Positions 33,233-42,326 of a stretch of DNA of 64,000 bases are shown in pieces. Both the position numbers and the translations under genes were made by a program. The notes under the pieces were generated by a model that was given only the letters and a program-made list of their open reading frames with translations, searched no databases and was not told where the DNA came from. Numbering within the stretch: position 1 is the first letter of the stretch; each line of letters starts with the position of its first letter. Source of the DNA: Chryseobacterium sp. 18061 (GTDB lineage: Bacteria > Pseudomonadota > Gammaproteobacteria > Enterobacterales > Enterobacteriaceae); contig CACSKA010000010.1 in the NCBI GenBank assembly GCA_902706205.1, positions 165,661 through 229,660 on the forward strand, written 5' to 3'.

Positions 33233-33958
33233 ATGGCTACCAATGCAAAACCCGTCTACAAACGCATTCTGCTGAAGCTCAGTGGCGAAGCACTGCAGGG
33301 AACTGAAGGCTTCGGTATCGATGCCAGCATTCTCGATCGTATGGCGCAGGAAATTAAAGAACTGGTCGAACTGGGGATCCAGGTCGGTGTGGTGATTGGT
33401 GGTGGTAACCTTTTCCGTGGTGCGGGTCTGGCAAAAGCAGGTATGAACCGCGTTGTGGGCGACCACATGGGCATGCTGGCAACGGTCATGAACGGCCTGG
33501 CAATGCGTGATGCGCTTCATCGCGCCTATGTGAACGCCCGCCTGATGTCCGCCATTCCGCTGAATGGCGTGTGCGATAACTACAGCTGGGCAGAGGCTAT
33601 CAGCCTGCTGCGTAATAACCGCGTAGTGATCCTCGCCGCCGGTACTGGTAACCCGTTCTTCACCACCGATTCTGCAGCCTGCCTGCGCGGTATCGAAATT
33701 GAAGCCGACGTGGTACTGAAAGCCACTAAAGTTGACGGCGTATTTACCGCTGACCCGGCAAAAGATCCTTCTGCAACCATGTACGATCAGCTGAGCTACG
33801 CTGAAGTACTGGATAAAGAACTGAAAGTGATGGATCTTGCCGCATTCACGCTCGCTCGTGACCATAAACTGCCGATTCGTGTGTTCAACATGAACAAAGC
33901 AGGCGCGCTGCGTCGCGTGGTGATGGGTGAGAAAGAAGGTACGCTGATTACGGAATAA
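33233..33958 (+). CDS. pyrH: PyrH, uridylate kinase
   Basis: PyrH phosphorylates UMP to UDP, is inhibited by UTP and activated by GTP, and is essential. The 241 residues have the amino-acid-kinase fold signatures KLSGEAL near the start and VVIGGGNLFRG (about 50-60), with the UMP-contacting TGNPFFTTDSAA stretch near 137-148. It lies 150 bp after tsf and has its own transcript, followed by an ERIC element. Confidence 0.98.
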   Translation: MATNAKPVYKRILLKLSGEALQGTEGFGIDASILDRMAQEIKELVELGIQVGVVIGGGNLFRGAGLAKAGMNRVVGDHMGMLATVMNGLAMRDALHRAYVNARLMSAIPLNGVCDNYSWAEAISLLRNNRVVILAAGTGNPFFTTDSAACLRGIEIEADVVLKATKVDGVFTADPAKDPSATMYDQLSYAEVLDKELKVMDLAAFTLARDHKLPIRVFNMNKAGALRRVVMGEKEGTLITE

Positions 33959-33967
33959 TTTCCGTAA

Positions 33968-34094
33968 GCGAGACACGCCATCCTTCGCGCTGCCTCTGCA
34001 TTGGCTGTATTCCCGAATCCCAGTCACTTACTTGAGTAAGCTCCTGGGATTCAATCAATTGCCGCCTTGATGCAACGTGAATGATTTTGTGTCC
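33968..34094. repeat. ERIC (IRU) element between pyrH and frr
   Basis: The centre is a nested palindrome: GAATCCCAG, then CTTACT-TG-AGTAAG, then CTGGGATTC. On the minus strand this reads GAATCCCAGGAGCTTAC followed by AAGTAAGTGACTGGG, the hallmark core of the 126-127-bp ERIC consensus. Flanks such as GGCGGCAATTG and CAGCCAATGC match the ERIC arms. Bounds are approximate. It is non-coding and was transferred as a unit in the past; the pyrH-frr gap of 285 bp is otherwise only the frr promoter region. Confidence 0.88.
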
Positions 34095-34243
34095 AAATAA
34101 AGGTAAGATTCCGCTTTAATTTTGCGATGCTTACCAGGCCGCCTTTTCGGCGCCAGGAATTATACGGGCTATACTTACCACACTCGCATATCGGCGGGTG
34201 TGGCGTATGGTCAGCCTGAGACAAGATTTCAAGGATTCGTAAC

Positions 34244-34801
34244 GTGATTAGCGATATCAGAAAAGATGCCGAAGTGCGCATGGAAAAATGCGTAGAATCA
34301 TTCAAAACCCAGATCAGCAAAATCCGCACGGGCCGTGCTTCTCCAAGCCTGCTCGATGGCATCGTTGTCGAATACTACGGTACCCCGACTCCGCTGCGTC
34401 AGCTGGCAAGCGTGACGGTAGAAGATTCACGTACCCTGAAAATCAACGTATTCGATCGCTCTCTGAGCCCGGCCGTTGAGAAAGCGATTATGGCGTCCGA
34501 TCTCGGTCTGAACCCAAGTTCTGCGGGCACCGATATCCGCGTTCCACTGCCTCCGCTGACTGAAGAACGTCGTAAAGATCTGACCAAGATCGTACGCGGT
34601 GAAGCAGAGCAAGCGCGTGTGTCCGTGCGTAACGTCCGTCGTGATGCGAATGACAAAGTAAAAGCGCTGCTGAAAGAGAAAGAAATCAGTGAAGACGACG
34701 ATCGTCGCTCTCAGGATGATGTGCAGAAAATGACTGATGCTGCGATCAAAAAAGTAGACGCGGCGCTGGCAGAGAAAGAAGCAGAGCTGATGCAGTTCTG
34801 A
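34244..34801 (+). CDS. frr: Frr, ribosome recycling factor
   Basis: RRF, with EF-G, splits post-termination ribosomes. The 185 residues form the triple-helix bundle plus a beta domain; the conserved KIRTGRASPSLLDGI and the arginine-rich ARVSVRNVRRDAN helix, which binds 23S rRNA, are visible. Translation starts at GTG (MISDIRKD), as in E. coli. It ends at a long hairpin before dxr. Confidence 0.98.
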   Translation: MISDIRKDAEVRMEKCVESFKTQISKIRTGRASPSLLDGIVVEYYGTPTPLRQLASVTVEDSRTLKINVFDRSLSPAVEKAIMASDLGLNPSSAGTDIRVPLPPLTEERRKDLTKIVRGEAEQARVSVRNVRRDANDKVKALLKEKEISEDDDRRSQDDVQKMTDAAIKKVDAALAEKEAELMQF

Positions 34802-34820
34802 TTTCTGACGTTATCTGATG

Positions 34821-34869
34821 AACGCCGTTCAGGAAACCTTCGGGTTTTGCTGGCGGCGTTTTGCTTTTT
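34821..34869 (+). terminator. Terminator after frr
   Basis: AACGCCG...CGGCGTT closes a long stem with inner pairing (AGGAAACC...GGGTTTTGCT-like) and is followed by TTGCTTTTT. Confidence 0.75.
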
Positions 34870-34892
34870 AGACTTTCTTCTTCGGATTTTTC

Positions 34893-36089
34893 ATGAAGCA
34901 TTTAACCGTTCTGGGCTCCACAGGCTCCATCGGCTGCAGTACGCTGGATGTGGTGCGTAATAATCGCGGCCTTTTTTCTGTCACCGCGCTGGTGGCTGGG
35001 AAAAACGTCGAGCGTATGGTTGAGCAATGCCTGGAGTTCTCCCCGCAATACGCCGTTATGGATGATGCACAAAGCGCCGCTGCGCTGATTGTGGCGCTGC
35101 GTCAGCACGGGAGCCAGACGGAAGTTCTGAGTGGTCAACAGGCTGCCTGCGATGTCGCTGCGCTGGATGATGTCGACCAGGTGATGGCGGCGATTGTCGG
35201 TGCCGCAGGATTGATGCCGACGCTGGCGGCTATCCGCGCGGGCAAAACCATTCTGCTTGCCAATAAAGAGTCGCTGGTCACCTGCGGACGTCTGTTTATG
35301 GATGCGGTGAAAGAGAGCGGGGCGCGTCTACTGCCAGTCGACAGCGAGCACAACGCCATTTTTCAGAGTTTACCGGAAACAATTCAAAATCAGCTGGGTT
35401 ACGCTTCCCTTGAGCAGAATGGCGTTTTGTCGATTCTGCTTACCGGATCTGGTGGCCCGTTCCGTGAAACGCCTTTGTCTGAACTGCGCGATATGACGCC
35501 GGATCAGGCTTGTCGTCATCCGAACTGGTCGATGGGACGTAAAATTTCAGTCGATTCTGCCACCATGATGAACAAAGGTCTGGAATACATAGAAGCTCGT
35601 TGGCTATTTAACGCCTCAGTTCAACAGATGGAAGTCATTATCCATCCGCAGTCCGTGATTCATTCGATGGTGCGCTACCGTGACGGCAGCGTGCTGGCCC
35701 AGCTTGGTGAGCCAGATATGCGCACGCCAATTGCCCATACTATGGCCTGGCCTGGTCGCGTTGAATCTGGCGTTAATCCATTGGATTTCAAAGCATTAAG
35801 CGAGTTGTCATTTGCAGAGCCTGATTATCAACGTTACCCGTGCCTGAAGCTGGCAATGGACGCATTTGATCAGGGCCAGGCGGCAACTACCGCGCTGAAC
35901 GCTGCCAATGAAGTGAGCGTTGAGGCATTTCTGACGTCGAAAATTCACTTCACGGACATTGCTGCCGTGAACCTCGAAGTCCTGTCAATTCTGGATTTGC
36001 AAGAGCCAGAATGTGTGGATGAGGTGATGGAAGTCGATGCGCGTGCAAGAAGTGTCGCAAACCAGCAGGTGATGCGCTTCGCAAGCTGA
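34893..36089 (+). CDS. dxr: Dxr (IspC), 1-deoxy-D-xylulose 5-phosphate reductoisomerase
   Basis: Dxr makes 2-C-methyl-D-erythritol 4-phosphate, the committed step of the MEP isoprenoid pathway; it is the fosmidomycin target. The 398 residues show the NADPH Rossmann motif LGSTGSIG (residues 7-14), the LANKESLV segment, the metal-binding PVDSEHNAIFQ, and the flexible active-site loop HPNWSMG. E. coli length. Its isoprenoid product is used by uppS immediately downstream. Confidence 0.98.
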   Translation: MKHLTVLGSTGSIGCSTLDVVRNNRGLFSVTALVAGKNVERMVEQCLEFSPQYAVMDDAQSAAALIVALRQHGSQTEVLSGQQAACDVAALDDVDQVMAAIVGAAGLMPTLAAIRAGKTILLANKESLVTCGRLFMDAVKESGARLLPVDSEHNAIFQSLPETIQNQLGYASLEQNGVLSILLTGSGGPFRETPLSELRDMTPDQACRHPNWSMGRKISVDSATMMNKGLEYIEARWLFNASVQQMEVIIHPQSVIHSMVRYRDGSVLAQLGEPDMRTPIAHTMAWPGRVESGVNPLDFKALSELSFAEPDYQRYPCLKLAMDAFDQGQAATTALNAANEVSVEAFLTSKIHFTDIAAVNLEVLSILDLQEPECVDEVMEVDARARSVANQQVMRFAS

Positions 36090-36192
36090 TGATTATCCGT
36101 GCAACGGGCACGCAGGCATTTGTTAGCGCTGGGCTTCAGTGTTATAGTCTGCGCCATCCGATAACGCTGTAACGACAAAGTGTTATCGAGGG

Positions 36193-36217
36193 AGCCGTGG
36201 ATTTACACGGCTTTTTT
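36193..36217 (+). terminator. Hairpin with U tract between dxr and uppS
   Basis: AGCCGTG-GATTTA-CACGGCT followed by TTTTT, 59 bases before the uppS start. It could terminate dxr transcripts or attenuate a promoter near 36145 (TTATAG-like). Confidence 0.75.
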
Positions 36218-36275
36218 GCGCTAAGCGTCTGTATTCCGGTACCGCTAATTCCTTTTCATGGACTAATAACGCGTT

Positions 36276-37034
36276 ATGTTGTCTGCTAACCAACCAATCA
36301 GCGAGAACCTGCCTTCCCACGGCTGTCAGCATGTGGCCATCATTATGGACGGCAATGGTCGCTGGGCGAAGAGACAAGGCAAGATCCGTGCCTTCGGCCA
36401 TAAAGCCGGAGCGAAATCGGTGCGTCGAGCCGTCTCTTTTGCGGCAAATAACGGTATTGAGGCGTTAACGCTTTACGCCTTTAGCAGTGAGAACTGGAAT
36501 CGCCCTGAGCAGGAAGTCAGTGCATTGATGGAACTGTTCGTTTGGGCGCTGGATAGTGAAGTAAAAAGCCTACACAGACATAACGTACGCTTACGTATTA
36601 TCGGTGATACCCGCCGCTTTAACGCCCGTTTACAGGAGCGTATTCGTAAAGCAGAAGTGCTGACCGGGAACAATACCGGTCTGACGCTGAATATCGCTGC
36701 GAATTATGGTGGGCGCTGGGACATTATTCAGGGAGTTCAGCATCTTGCTGCACAAGTCCAGGAAGGGCTGTTGCGTCCTGACGATATCACCGAAGATTTG
36801 CTGGGTCAGCAAATCTGCATGCATGAACTGGCTCCCGTAGATTTAGTAATTAGGACAGGGGGAGAACATCGCATTAGTAACTTTTTGTTGTGGCAAATTG
36901 CCTATGCCGAACTTTACTTTACAGATGTTCTCTGGCCCGATTTCGATGAACAAGACTTTGAAGGGGCGTTGCATGCCTTTGCCAATCGAGAGCGTCGTTT
37001 CGGCGGCACAGAGGCTGGTGACGACAAAGCCTGA
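36276..37034 (+). CDS. uppS: UppS (IspU), undecaprenyl diphosphate synthase
   Basis: UppS adds eight isoprene units to farnesyl diphosphate to make the C55 carrier lipid for peptidoglycan and O-antigen. The 252 residues have the catalytic aspartate D25 in IIMDGNGRWA, the basic pocket of the cis-prenyltransferase family, and the RTGGEHRISNFLLWQ signature. One residue shorter than E. coli. Close spacing to cdsA (12 bp) suggests an operon continuing to bamA. Confidence 0.98.
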   Translation: MLSANQPISENLPSHGCQHVAIIMDGNGRWAKRQGKIRAFGHKAGAKSVRRAVSFAANNGIEALTLYAFSSENWNRPEQEVSALMELFVWALDSEVKSLHRHNVRLRIIGDTRRFNARLQERIRKAEVLTGNNTGLTLNIAANYGGRWDIIQGVQHLAAQVQEGLLRPDDITEDLLGQQICMHELAPVDLVIRTGGEHRISNFLLWQIAYAELYFTDVLWPDFDEQDFEGALHAFANRERRFGGTEAGDDKA

Positions 37035-37046
37035 TGGGGGTAGCTC

Positions 37047-37904
37047 TTGCTGAAGTATCGCCTGATCTCTGCTTTCGTTTTAATACCCGTTGTTATTGCG
37101 GCGTTGTTTCTTTTGCCGCCAATAGGTTTCGCTATTGTCACCCTGGTGGTGTGCATGTTGGCGGCCTGGGAATGGGGTCAATTAAGCGGTTTTAAATCTC
37201 GTTCACAGCGAGTATGGCTGGCGGTGCTTTGCGGATTAATTCTTTCCGCGATGCTCTTTTGGCTTCCGGAATACCATCACAACGTCCATCAACCGCTGGT
37301 TGAAGGTTCTCTTTGGGCCTCGTTGGGCTGGTGGATTGTCGCACTGCTGCTGGTGCTGTTTTATCCGGGTTCTGCTGCGCTGTGGCGTAATTCCAAAATG
37401 CTGCGTCTGGTGTTTGGTCTGTTGACCATTATTCCTTTCTTCTGGGGAATGCTGACGCTGCGTGCCTGGCATTATGATGAGAACCAATACAGTGGTGCGA
37501 TTTGGCTGCTCTACATCATGATTTTGGTGTGGGGTGCTGACTCCGGCGCCTACATGTTCGGTAAGCTGTTCGGTAAACATAAACTGGCGCCAAAAGTCTC
37601 TCCGGGCAAGACCTGGCAAGGTTTCCTCGGTGGGCTATTCACTGCGGCGGTTATCTCCTGGATTTATGGTCTGTGTGTGAATCTGGACGTTGCGCCGACG
37701 ACGCTGTTAACGTGTTCTCTGATTGCCGCGCTAGCATCCGTGCTGGGCGATTTAACAGAAAGTATGTTTAAGCGAGAAGCCGGTATCAAAGACAGTGGGA
37801 ATTTGATCCCTGGGCACGGTGGCATTCTTGACCGAATTGACAGCCTGACGGCTGCGGTTCCGGTGTTTGCTTGCCTGCTACTTTTAGTCTTCAGGACGAT
37901 TTGA
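37047..37904 (+). CDS. cdsA: CdsA, phosphatidate cytidylyltransferase (CDP-diglyceride synthase)
   Basis: CdsA makes CDP-diacylglycerol from phosphatidate and CTP at the inner membrane, the branch point of all phospholipids. The 285-residue protein has about eight membrane segments and the family signature SMFKREAGIKDSG...PGHGGILDRIDS near the C-terminus. A TTG start (37047) is chosen because it gives the full conserved N-terminus; older annotations used an internal ATG (MLAAWEWG). Confidence 0.96.
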   Translation: MLKYRLISAFVLIPVVIAALFLLPPIGFAIVTLVVCMLAAWEWGQLSGFKSRSQRVWLAVLCGLILSAMLFWLPEYHHNVHQPLVEGSLWASLGWWIVALLLVLFYPGSAALWRNSKMLRLVFGLLTIIPFFWGMLTLRAWHYDENQYSGAIWLLYIMILVWGADSGAYMFGKLFGKHKLAPKVSPGKTWQGFLGGLFTAAVISWIYGLCVNLDVAPTTLLTCSLIAALASVLGDLTESMFKREAGIKDSGNLIPGHGGILDRIDSLTAAVPVFACLLLLVFRTI

Positions 37905-37915
37905 CGGAAGGGTTT

Positions 37916-39268
37916 ATGCTGAGCATTCTCTGGAATCTGGCGGCATTCATTGTTGCACTGGGTGTATTAATCACTGTGCATGAATTTGGTCATTTCTGGG
38001 TTGCTCGTCGCTGCGGCGTCCGTGTGGAGCGCTTTTCCATTGGTTTTGGTAAAGCGCTCTGGCGCCGCGTTGACCGTCAGGGAACCGAATATGTCATCGC
38101 CCTTATCCCTCTGGGCGGTTACGTCAAAATGCTGGATGAGCGCGTCGAACCGGTAGCTCCGGAGATGCGTCACCACGCCTTCAACAATAAAACCGTTGGC
38201 CAGCGGGCGGCTATTATTGCTGCCGGTCCGGTTGCAAACTTCATCTTTGCCATTTTCGCCTATTGGCTGGTGTTTATCATCGGTGTCCCTGGTGTGCGCC
38301 CGGTTATTGGTGAAATAACGCCCAATTCGATCGCTGCAGAAGCACAAATTGCACCAGGCACGGAACTTAAAGCCGTAGATGGTATCGAAACGCCTGATTG
38401 GGATGCAGTCCGTCTGGCGTTGGTGACAAAAATTGGCGATGAGCAAACGACACTCACCGTTGCACCTTTTGGAACACAGCAGCGTCAGGATAAAATTCTT
38501 AATTTGCGCCACTGGGCATTTGAGCCTGATAAGGAAGATCCCGTCACTTCACTGGGGATTCGACCACGCGGTGCACAGGTCGAGACGGCACTGGCTGAAG
38601 TGCAAATTGACTCTGCCGCGCGCAAAGCAGGTTTGCAAGCAGGCGACAGGATCGTTAAAGTCGATGGTCAGCCACTCACACAGTGGATGACATTTGTCAC
38701 TCTGGTGCGAGACAATCCCGGCAAGCCGCTGCGATTGGAGATAGACAGACAGGGGAGTCCCTTGTCTTTAACGCTGATACCAGATACAAAGCCCGGTAAA
38801 GGGAAAGCTGAAGGGTTTGCGGGTGTGGTTCCAAAAATCATCCCGTTACCCGATGAGTACAAGACAGTGCGCCAGTACGGGCCGTTTGCTGCCATCATTC
38901 AGGCCACGGATAAAACGTGGCAGTTGATGAAGTTGACGGTTCAGATGCTGGGGAAATTGATAACCGGTGACGTAAAACTGAACAACCTCAGTGGGCCAAT
39001 TTCGATTGCTCAGGGGGCTGGGATGTCAGCGGAGTTTGGGTTGATTTACTATCTGATGTTTCTTGCGCTCATCAGTGTGAATCTGGGCATTATCAACCTA
39101 TTCCCGCTACCCGTTTTAGACGGGGGTCATCTGCTCTTCCTGGCGATTGAAAAGCTGAAGGGCGGACCGGTATCCGAGCGAGTTCAAGACTTTAGTTATC
39201 GCATTGGCTCAATATTGCTGGTGTTGTTAATGGGACTTGCACTTTTCAATGATTTCTCTCGGTTGTAG
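37916..39268 (+). CDS. rseP: RseP, site-2 intramembrane zinc protease
   Basis: RseP makes the second cut in anti-sigma factor RseA within the membrane, releasing sigma-E after envelope stress, and also clears signal-peptide remnants. The 450 residues contain HEFGH (22-26) in the first membrane helix, two tandem periplasmic PDZ domains (about 120-310) and the LFPLPVLDGGH motif holding the third zinc ligand (around 400). The ATG at 37916 gives the exact E. coli length; it is 12 bp after cdsA. Confidence 0.97.
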   Translation: MLSILWNLAAFIVALGVLITVHEFGHFWVARRCGVRVERFSIGFGKALWRRVDRQGTEYVIALIPLGGYVKMLDERVEPVAPEMRHHAFNNKTVGQRAAIIAAGPVANFIFAIFAYWLVFIIGVPGVRPVIGEITPNSIAAEAQIAPGTELKAVDGIETPDWDAVRLALVTKIGDEQTTLTVAPFGTQQRQDKILNLRHWAFEPDKEDPVTSLGIRPRGAQVETALAEVQIDSAARKAGLQAGDRIVKVDGQPLTQWMTFVTLVRDNPGKPLRLEIDRQGSPLSLTLIPDTKPGKGKAEGFAGVVPKIIPLPDEYKTVRQYGPFAAIIQATDKTWQLMKLTVQMLGKLITGDVKLNNLSGPISIAQGAGMSAEFGLIYYLMFLALISVNLGIINLFPLPVLDGGHLLFLAIEKLKGGPVSERVQDFSYRIGSILLVLLMGLALFNDFSRL

Positions 39269-39298
39269 AGAGAGTGTTAGGAAGAACGCATAATAACG

Positions 39299-41704
39299 AT
39301 GGCGATGAAAAAGTTGCTCATAGCGTCGCTGCTGTTCGGCAGCGCGACCGTATACGGTGCTGACGGATTCGTAGTGAAGGATATTCATTTCGAAGGCCTG
39401 CAGCGAGTTGCTGTTGGTGCGGCCCTCCTCAGCATGCCAGTTCGTCCTGGCGATACGGTTACTGATGAAGACATCAGTAACACCATCCGTGCGCTGTTTG
39501 CCACTGGCAACTTCGAGGATGTTCGTGTTCTGCGTGATGGTGATACGTTGTTGGTGCAGGTCAAAGAGCGCCCAACGATTGCCAGCATCACTTTCTCCGG
39601 TAACAAATCGGTGAAAGATGACATGCTCAAACAGAACCTCGAAGCCTCTGGCGTTCGCGTTGGCGAATCTCTCGACCGTACCACTCTCGGTGATATCGAG
39701 AAGGGACTGGAAGACTTCTATTACAGCGTCGGTAAGTACAGCGCGAGCGTTAAAGCGGTTGTGACTCCGCTGCCGCGTAACCGTGTTGATCTGAAGCTGG
39801 TCTTCCAGGAAGGCGTATCGGCCAAAATTCAACAGATCAACATCGTCGGTAACCATGCGTTCAGCACCGATGAGCTGATCTCTAACTTCCAGCTGCGTGA
39901 TGAAGTGCCGTGGTGGAACGTCGTAGGTGATCGTAAATACCAGAAACAGAAGCTCGCGGGCGACCTTGAAACCCTGCGCAGCTACTATCTGGATCGCGGT
40001 TACGCACGTTTCAATATCGATTCCACTCAGGTCAGCCTGACGCCGGATAAAAAAGGTATCTACATCACTGTCAACATTACCGAAGGCGATCAGTACAAGC
40101 TGTCGGGCGTTGAGGTCAGTGGAAACCTGGCAGGCCACTCTGCGGAGATTGAAAGCCTGACCAAAGTAGAGCCAGGTGAGCTCTACAACGGTGCCAAAGT
40201 GACCAAAATGGAAGATAACATCAAGAAACTTCTGGGTCGCTATGGCTACGCATATCCGCGCGTACAGTCTCAGCCTGAAATCAACGATGCTGACAAGACC
40301 GTCAAGCTGCATGTGAGCGTTGATGCGGGTAACCGTTACTACGTGCGTAATATTCGCTTTGAAGGTAACGATACCTCCAAAGATGCAGTCCTGCGTCGCG
40401 AAATGCGTCAGATGGAAGGCGCATGGCTTGGCAGTGACCTCGTGGATTCCGGTAAAGATCGTCTGAACCGTTTGGGATACTTCGAAACTGTTGATGTGGA
40501 TACGCAGCGCGTACCAGGCAGTCCGGATCAGGTTGATGTTGTCTACAAGGTGAAAGAACGTAACACCGGTAGCTTCAACTTTGGTGTGGGTTACGGTACG
40601 GAAAGCGGCATCAGCTTCCAGGTCGGCGTTCAGCAGGATAACTGGTTGGGTACGGGCTACTCTGTCGGTATCAACGGCACCAAGAACGACTACCAGACCT
40701 ACTCTGAGTTCTCCGTGACCAACCCGTACTTTACGGTTGATGGCGTGAGTCTCGGTGGTCGTATCTTCTACAATGACTTTAAAGCCGATGATGCGGACCT
40801 CTCCTCGTATACTAACAAGAGCTACGGCCTTGATGGTACGTTGGGCTTCCCGATTAACGAATACAACACGCTGCGTGCGGGTCTGGGCTACGTGCATAAC
40901 GACCTGTCCAACATGCAGCCGCAGGTGGCCATGAACCGCTACCTGGATTCTATCGGTCAGGGTACAAGCACCACCAACGACGATTCGAGTTTCTCTGCGG
41001 ATGACTTCACCTTCAACTACGGTTGGACGTATAACCACCTTGACCGTGGGTTCTTCCCGACGGAAGGTTCACGCGTTAACCTGAACGGTAAAGTCACTAT
41101 CCCAGGCTCCGATAACGAGTTCTACAAAGTGACACTCGATACCGCTTCCTACTTCCCGATCGATAACGATCACAAGTGGGTGCTGCTGGGTCGTACACGT
41201 TGGGGCTACGGTGATGGTTTAGGTGGCAAAGAATTGCCATTCTATGAGAACTTCTATGCCGGTGGTTCAAGCACCGTACGTGGTTTCCAGTCGAACAACA
41301 TCGGTCCTAAAGCGGTTTACTACGGTCCGAATCAGGATAACTGCGATAACGAAACGTTGTGTAGATCTGACGATGCCGTCGGGGGTAACGCAATGGCTGT
41401 GGCCAGTGCTGAGCTGATTGTTCCAACGCCATTTATCAGTGATAAATATGCTAACTCAGTCCGTACGTCATTCTTCTGGGATGCAGGTACAGTCTGGGAT
41501 ACAAACTGGGAAAACACCGCGCAGATGCAAGCCGCAGGAGTGCCTGATTATGGCGACCCGGGCAATATCCGTATGTCTGCAGGTATCGCATTACAATGGA
41601 TGTCGCCATTGGGGCCGTTGGTCTTCTCCTACGCCCAACCGTTTAAAAAATACGATGGAGACAAAGCGGAACAGTTCCAGTTTAACATTGGTAAAACCTG
41701 GTAA
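39299..41704 (+). CDS. bamA: BamA, outer-membrane beta-barrel assembly factor
   Basis: BamA inserts beta-barrel proteins into the outer membrane as the core of BamABCDE. The 801-residue precursor has a 20-residue signal peptide (ending TVYG), five POTRA domains (about 21-420), and a 16-strand barrel ending in GKTW. The lid-loop motif VRGF (660-663) is intact. It is nine residues shorter than E. coli, mainly because extracellular loop 6 is reduced (Cys at 682 and 688, only five residues apart) and the next loop differs. This surface is a known phage and antibody target. Confidence 0.97.
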   Translation: MAMKKLLIASLLFGSATVYGADGFVVKDIHFEGLQRVAVGAALLSMPVRPGDTVTDEDISNTIRALFATGNFEDVRVLRDGDTLLVQVKERPTIASITFSGNKSVKDDMLKQNLEASGVRVGESLDRTTLGDIEKGLEDFYYSVGKYSASVKAVVTPLPRNRVDLKLVFQEGVSAKIQQINIVGNHAFSTDELISNFQLRDEVPWWNVVGDRKYQKQKLAGDLETLRSYYLDRGYARFNIDSTQVSLTPDKKGIYITVNITEGDQYKLSGVEVSGNLAGHSAEIESLTKVEPGELYNGAKVTKMEDNIKKLLGRYGYAYPRVQSQPEINDADKTVKLHVSVDAGNRYYVRNIRFEGNDTSKDAVLRREMRQMEGAWLGSDLVDSGKDRLNRLGYFETVDVDTQRVPGSPDQVDVVYKVKERNTGSFNFGVGYGTESGISFQVGVQQDNWLGTGYSVGINGTKNDYQTYSEFSVTNPYFTVDGVSLGGRIFYNDFKADDADLSSYTNKSYGLDGTLGFPINEYNTLRAGLGYVHNDLSNMQPQVAMNRYLDSIGQGTSTTNDDSSFSADDFTFNYGWTYNHLDRGFFPTEGSRVNLNGKVTIPGSDNEFYKVTLDTASYFPIDNDHKWVLLGRTRWGYGDGLGGKELPFYENFYAGGSSTVRGFQSNNIGPKAVYYGPNQDNCDNETLCRSDDAVGGNAMAVASAELIVPTPFISDKYANSVRTSFFWDAGTVWDTNWENTAQMQAAGVPDYGDPGNIRMSAGIALQWMSPLGPLVFSYAQPFKKYDGDKAEQFQFNIGKTW

Positions 41705-41828
41705 TTGTTCTGTGCAAAGGAATGCTAATGCAGTAGTAGCGATGACATCTGACGATCACTCGCGTGGTTGCATGACTTCGCAAAAAACGGTGCCTTCGGG
41801 CATTCATGGGATGGTAAGGAGTTTTATT

Positions 41829-42323
41829 GTGAAAAAGTGGTTATTAGCTGCAGGTATAGGTTTAGCAATGGCGGCATCTGCACAAGCAGCAGATACAATT
41901 GCAATTGTTAACATGGGTAGTTTGTTCCAGCAGGTTGCACAGAAAACTGGTGTTTCTGCAACTTTGGAGAACGAATTCAAAGGTCGTGCAAGCGAACTGC
42001 AGCGTCAAGAATCCGATCTGCAGAGCAAAATGCAGCGTCTGCAGCGCGATGGCTCTACCATGAAAGCGAGCGAACGCAGCAAGATGGAAAAAGACATCAT
42101 GTCTCAGCGTCAGGCTTTCTCTCAGAAAGCTCAGGCTTTTGAGCAGGATCGTTCACGTCGCTCTAACGAAGAACGCGGTAAACTGGTTACTCGTATCCAG
42201 TCTGCAGTGAAGAGCGTAGCGTCTGACCAGAAAATCGATCTGGTTGTTGATGCAAACACCGTTGCTTACAACAGCAGTGACGTTAAAGACATCACCGCTG
42301 ATGTGCTGAAACAGGTTAAATAA
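41829..42323 (+). CDS. skp: Skp (HlpA), periplasmic chaperone
   Basis: Skp is a jellyfish-shaped trimer that holds unfolded outer-membrane proteins in the periplasm and hands them to BamA, encoded just upstream. The 164-residue precursor starts at GTG (MKKWLLAAG) preceded by AAGGAG, with a signal peptide ending SAQA. Long charged helices with heptad-like spacing form the tentacles. It is three residues longer than E. coli. The reading frame stays open upstream into bamA, but those codons are not conserved protein. Confidence 0.97.
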   Translation: MKKWLLAAGIGLAMAASAQAADTIAIVNMGSLFQQVAQKTGVSATLENEFKGRASELQRQESDLQSKMQRLQRDGSTMKASERSKMEKDIMSQRQAFSQKAQAFEQDRSRRSNEERGKLVTRIQSAVKSVASDQKIDLVVDANTVAYNSSDVKDITADVLKQVK

Positions 42324-42326
42324 GTA

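Noticed and set aside
39227..41038. A 603-codon open frame antisense to rseP/bamA
   Set aside because: It mirrors the codon bias of highly expressed bamA, has no recognisable domain, and lies opposite a well-supported essential gene.
41741..41828. A possible N-terminal extension of Skp beginning at an upstream ATG
   Set aside because: The conserved signal peptide starts at the GTG with a good ribosome binding site; an extension would bury the signal peptide.
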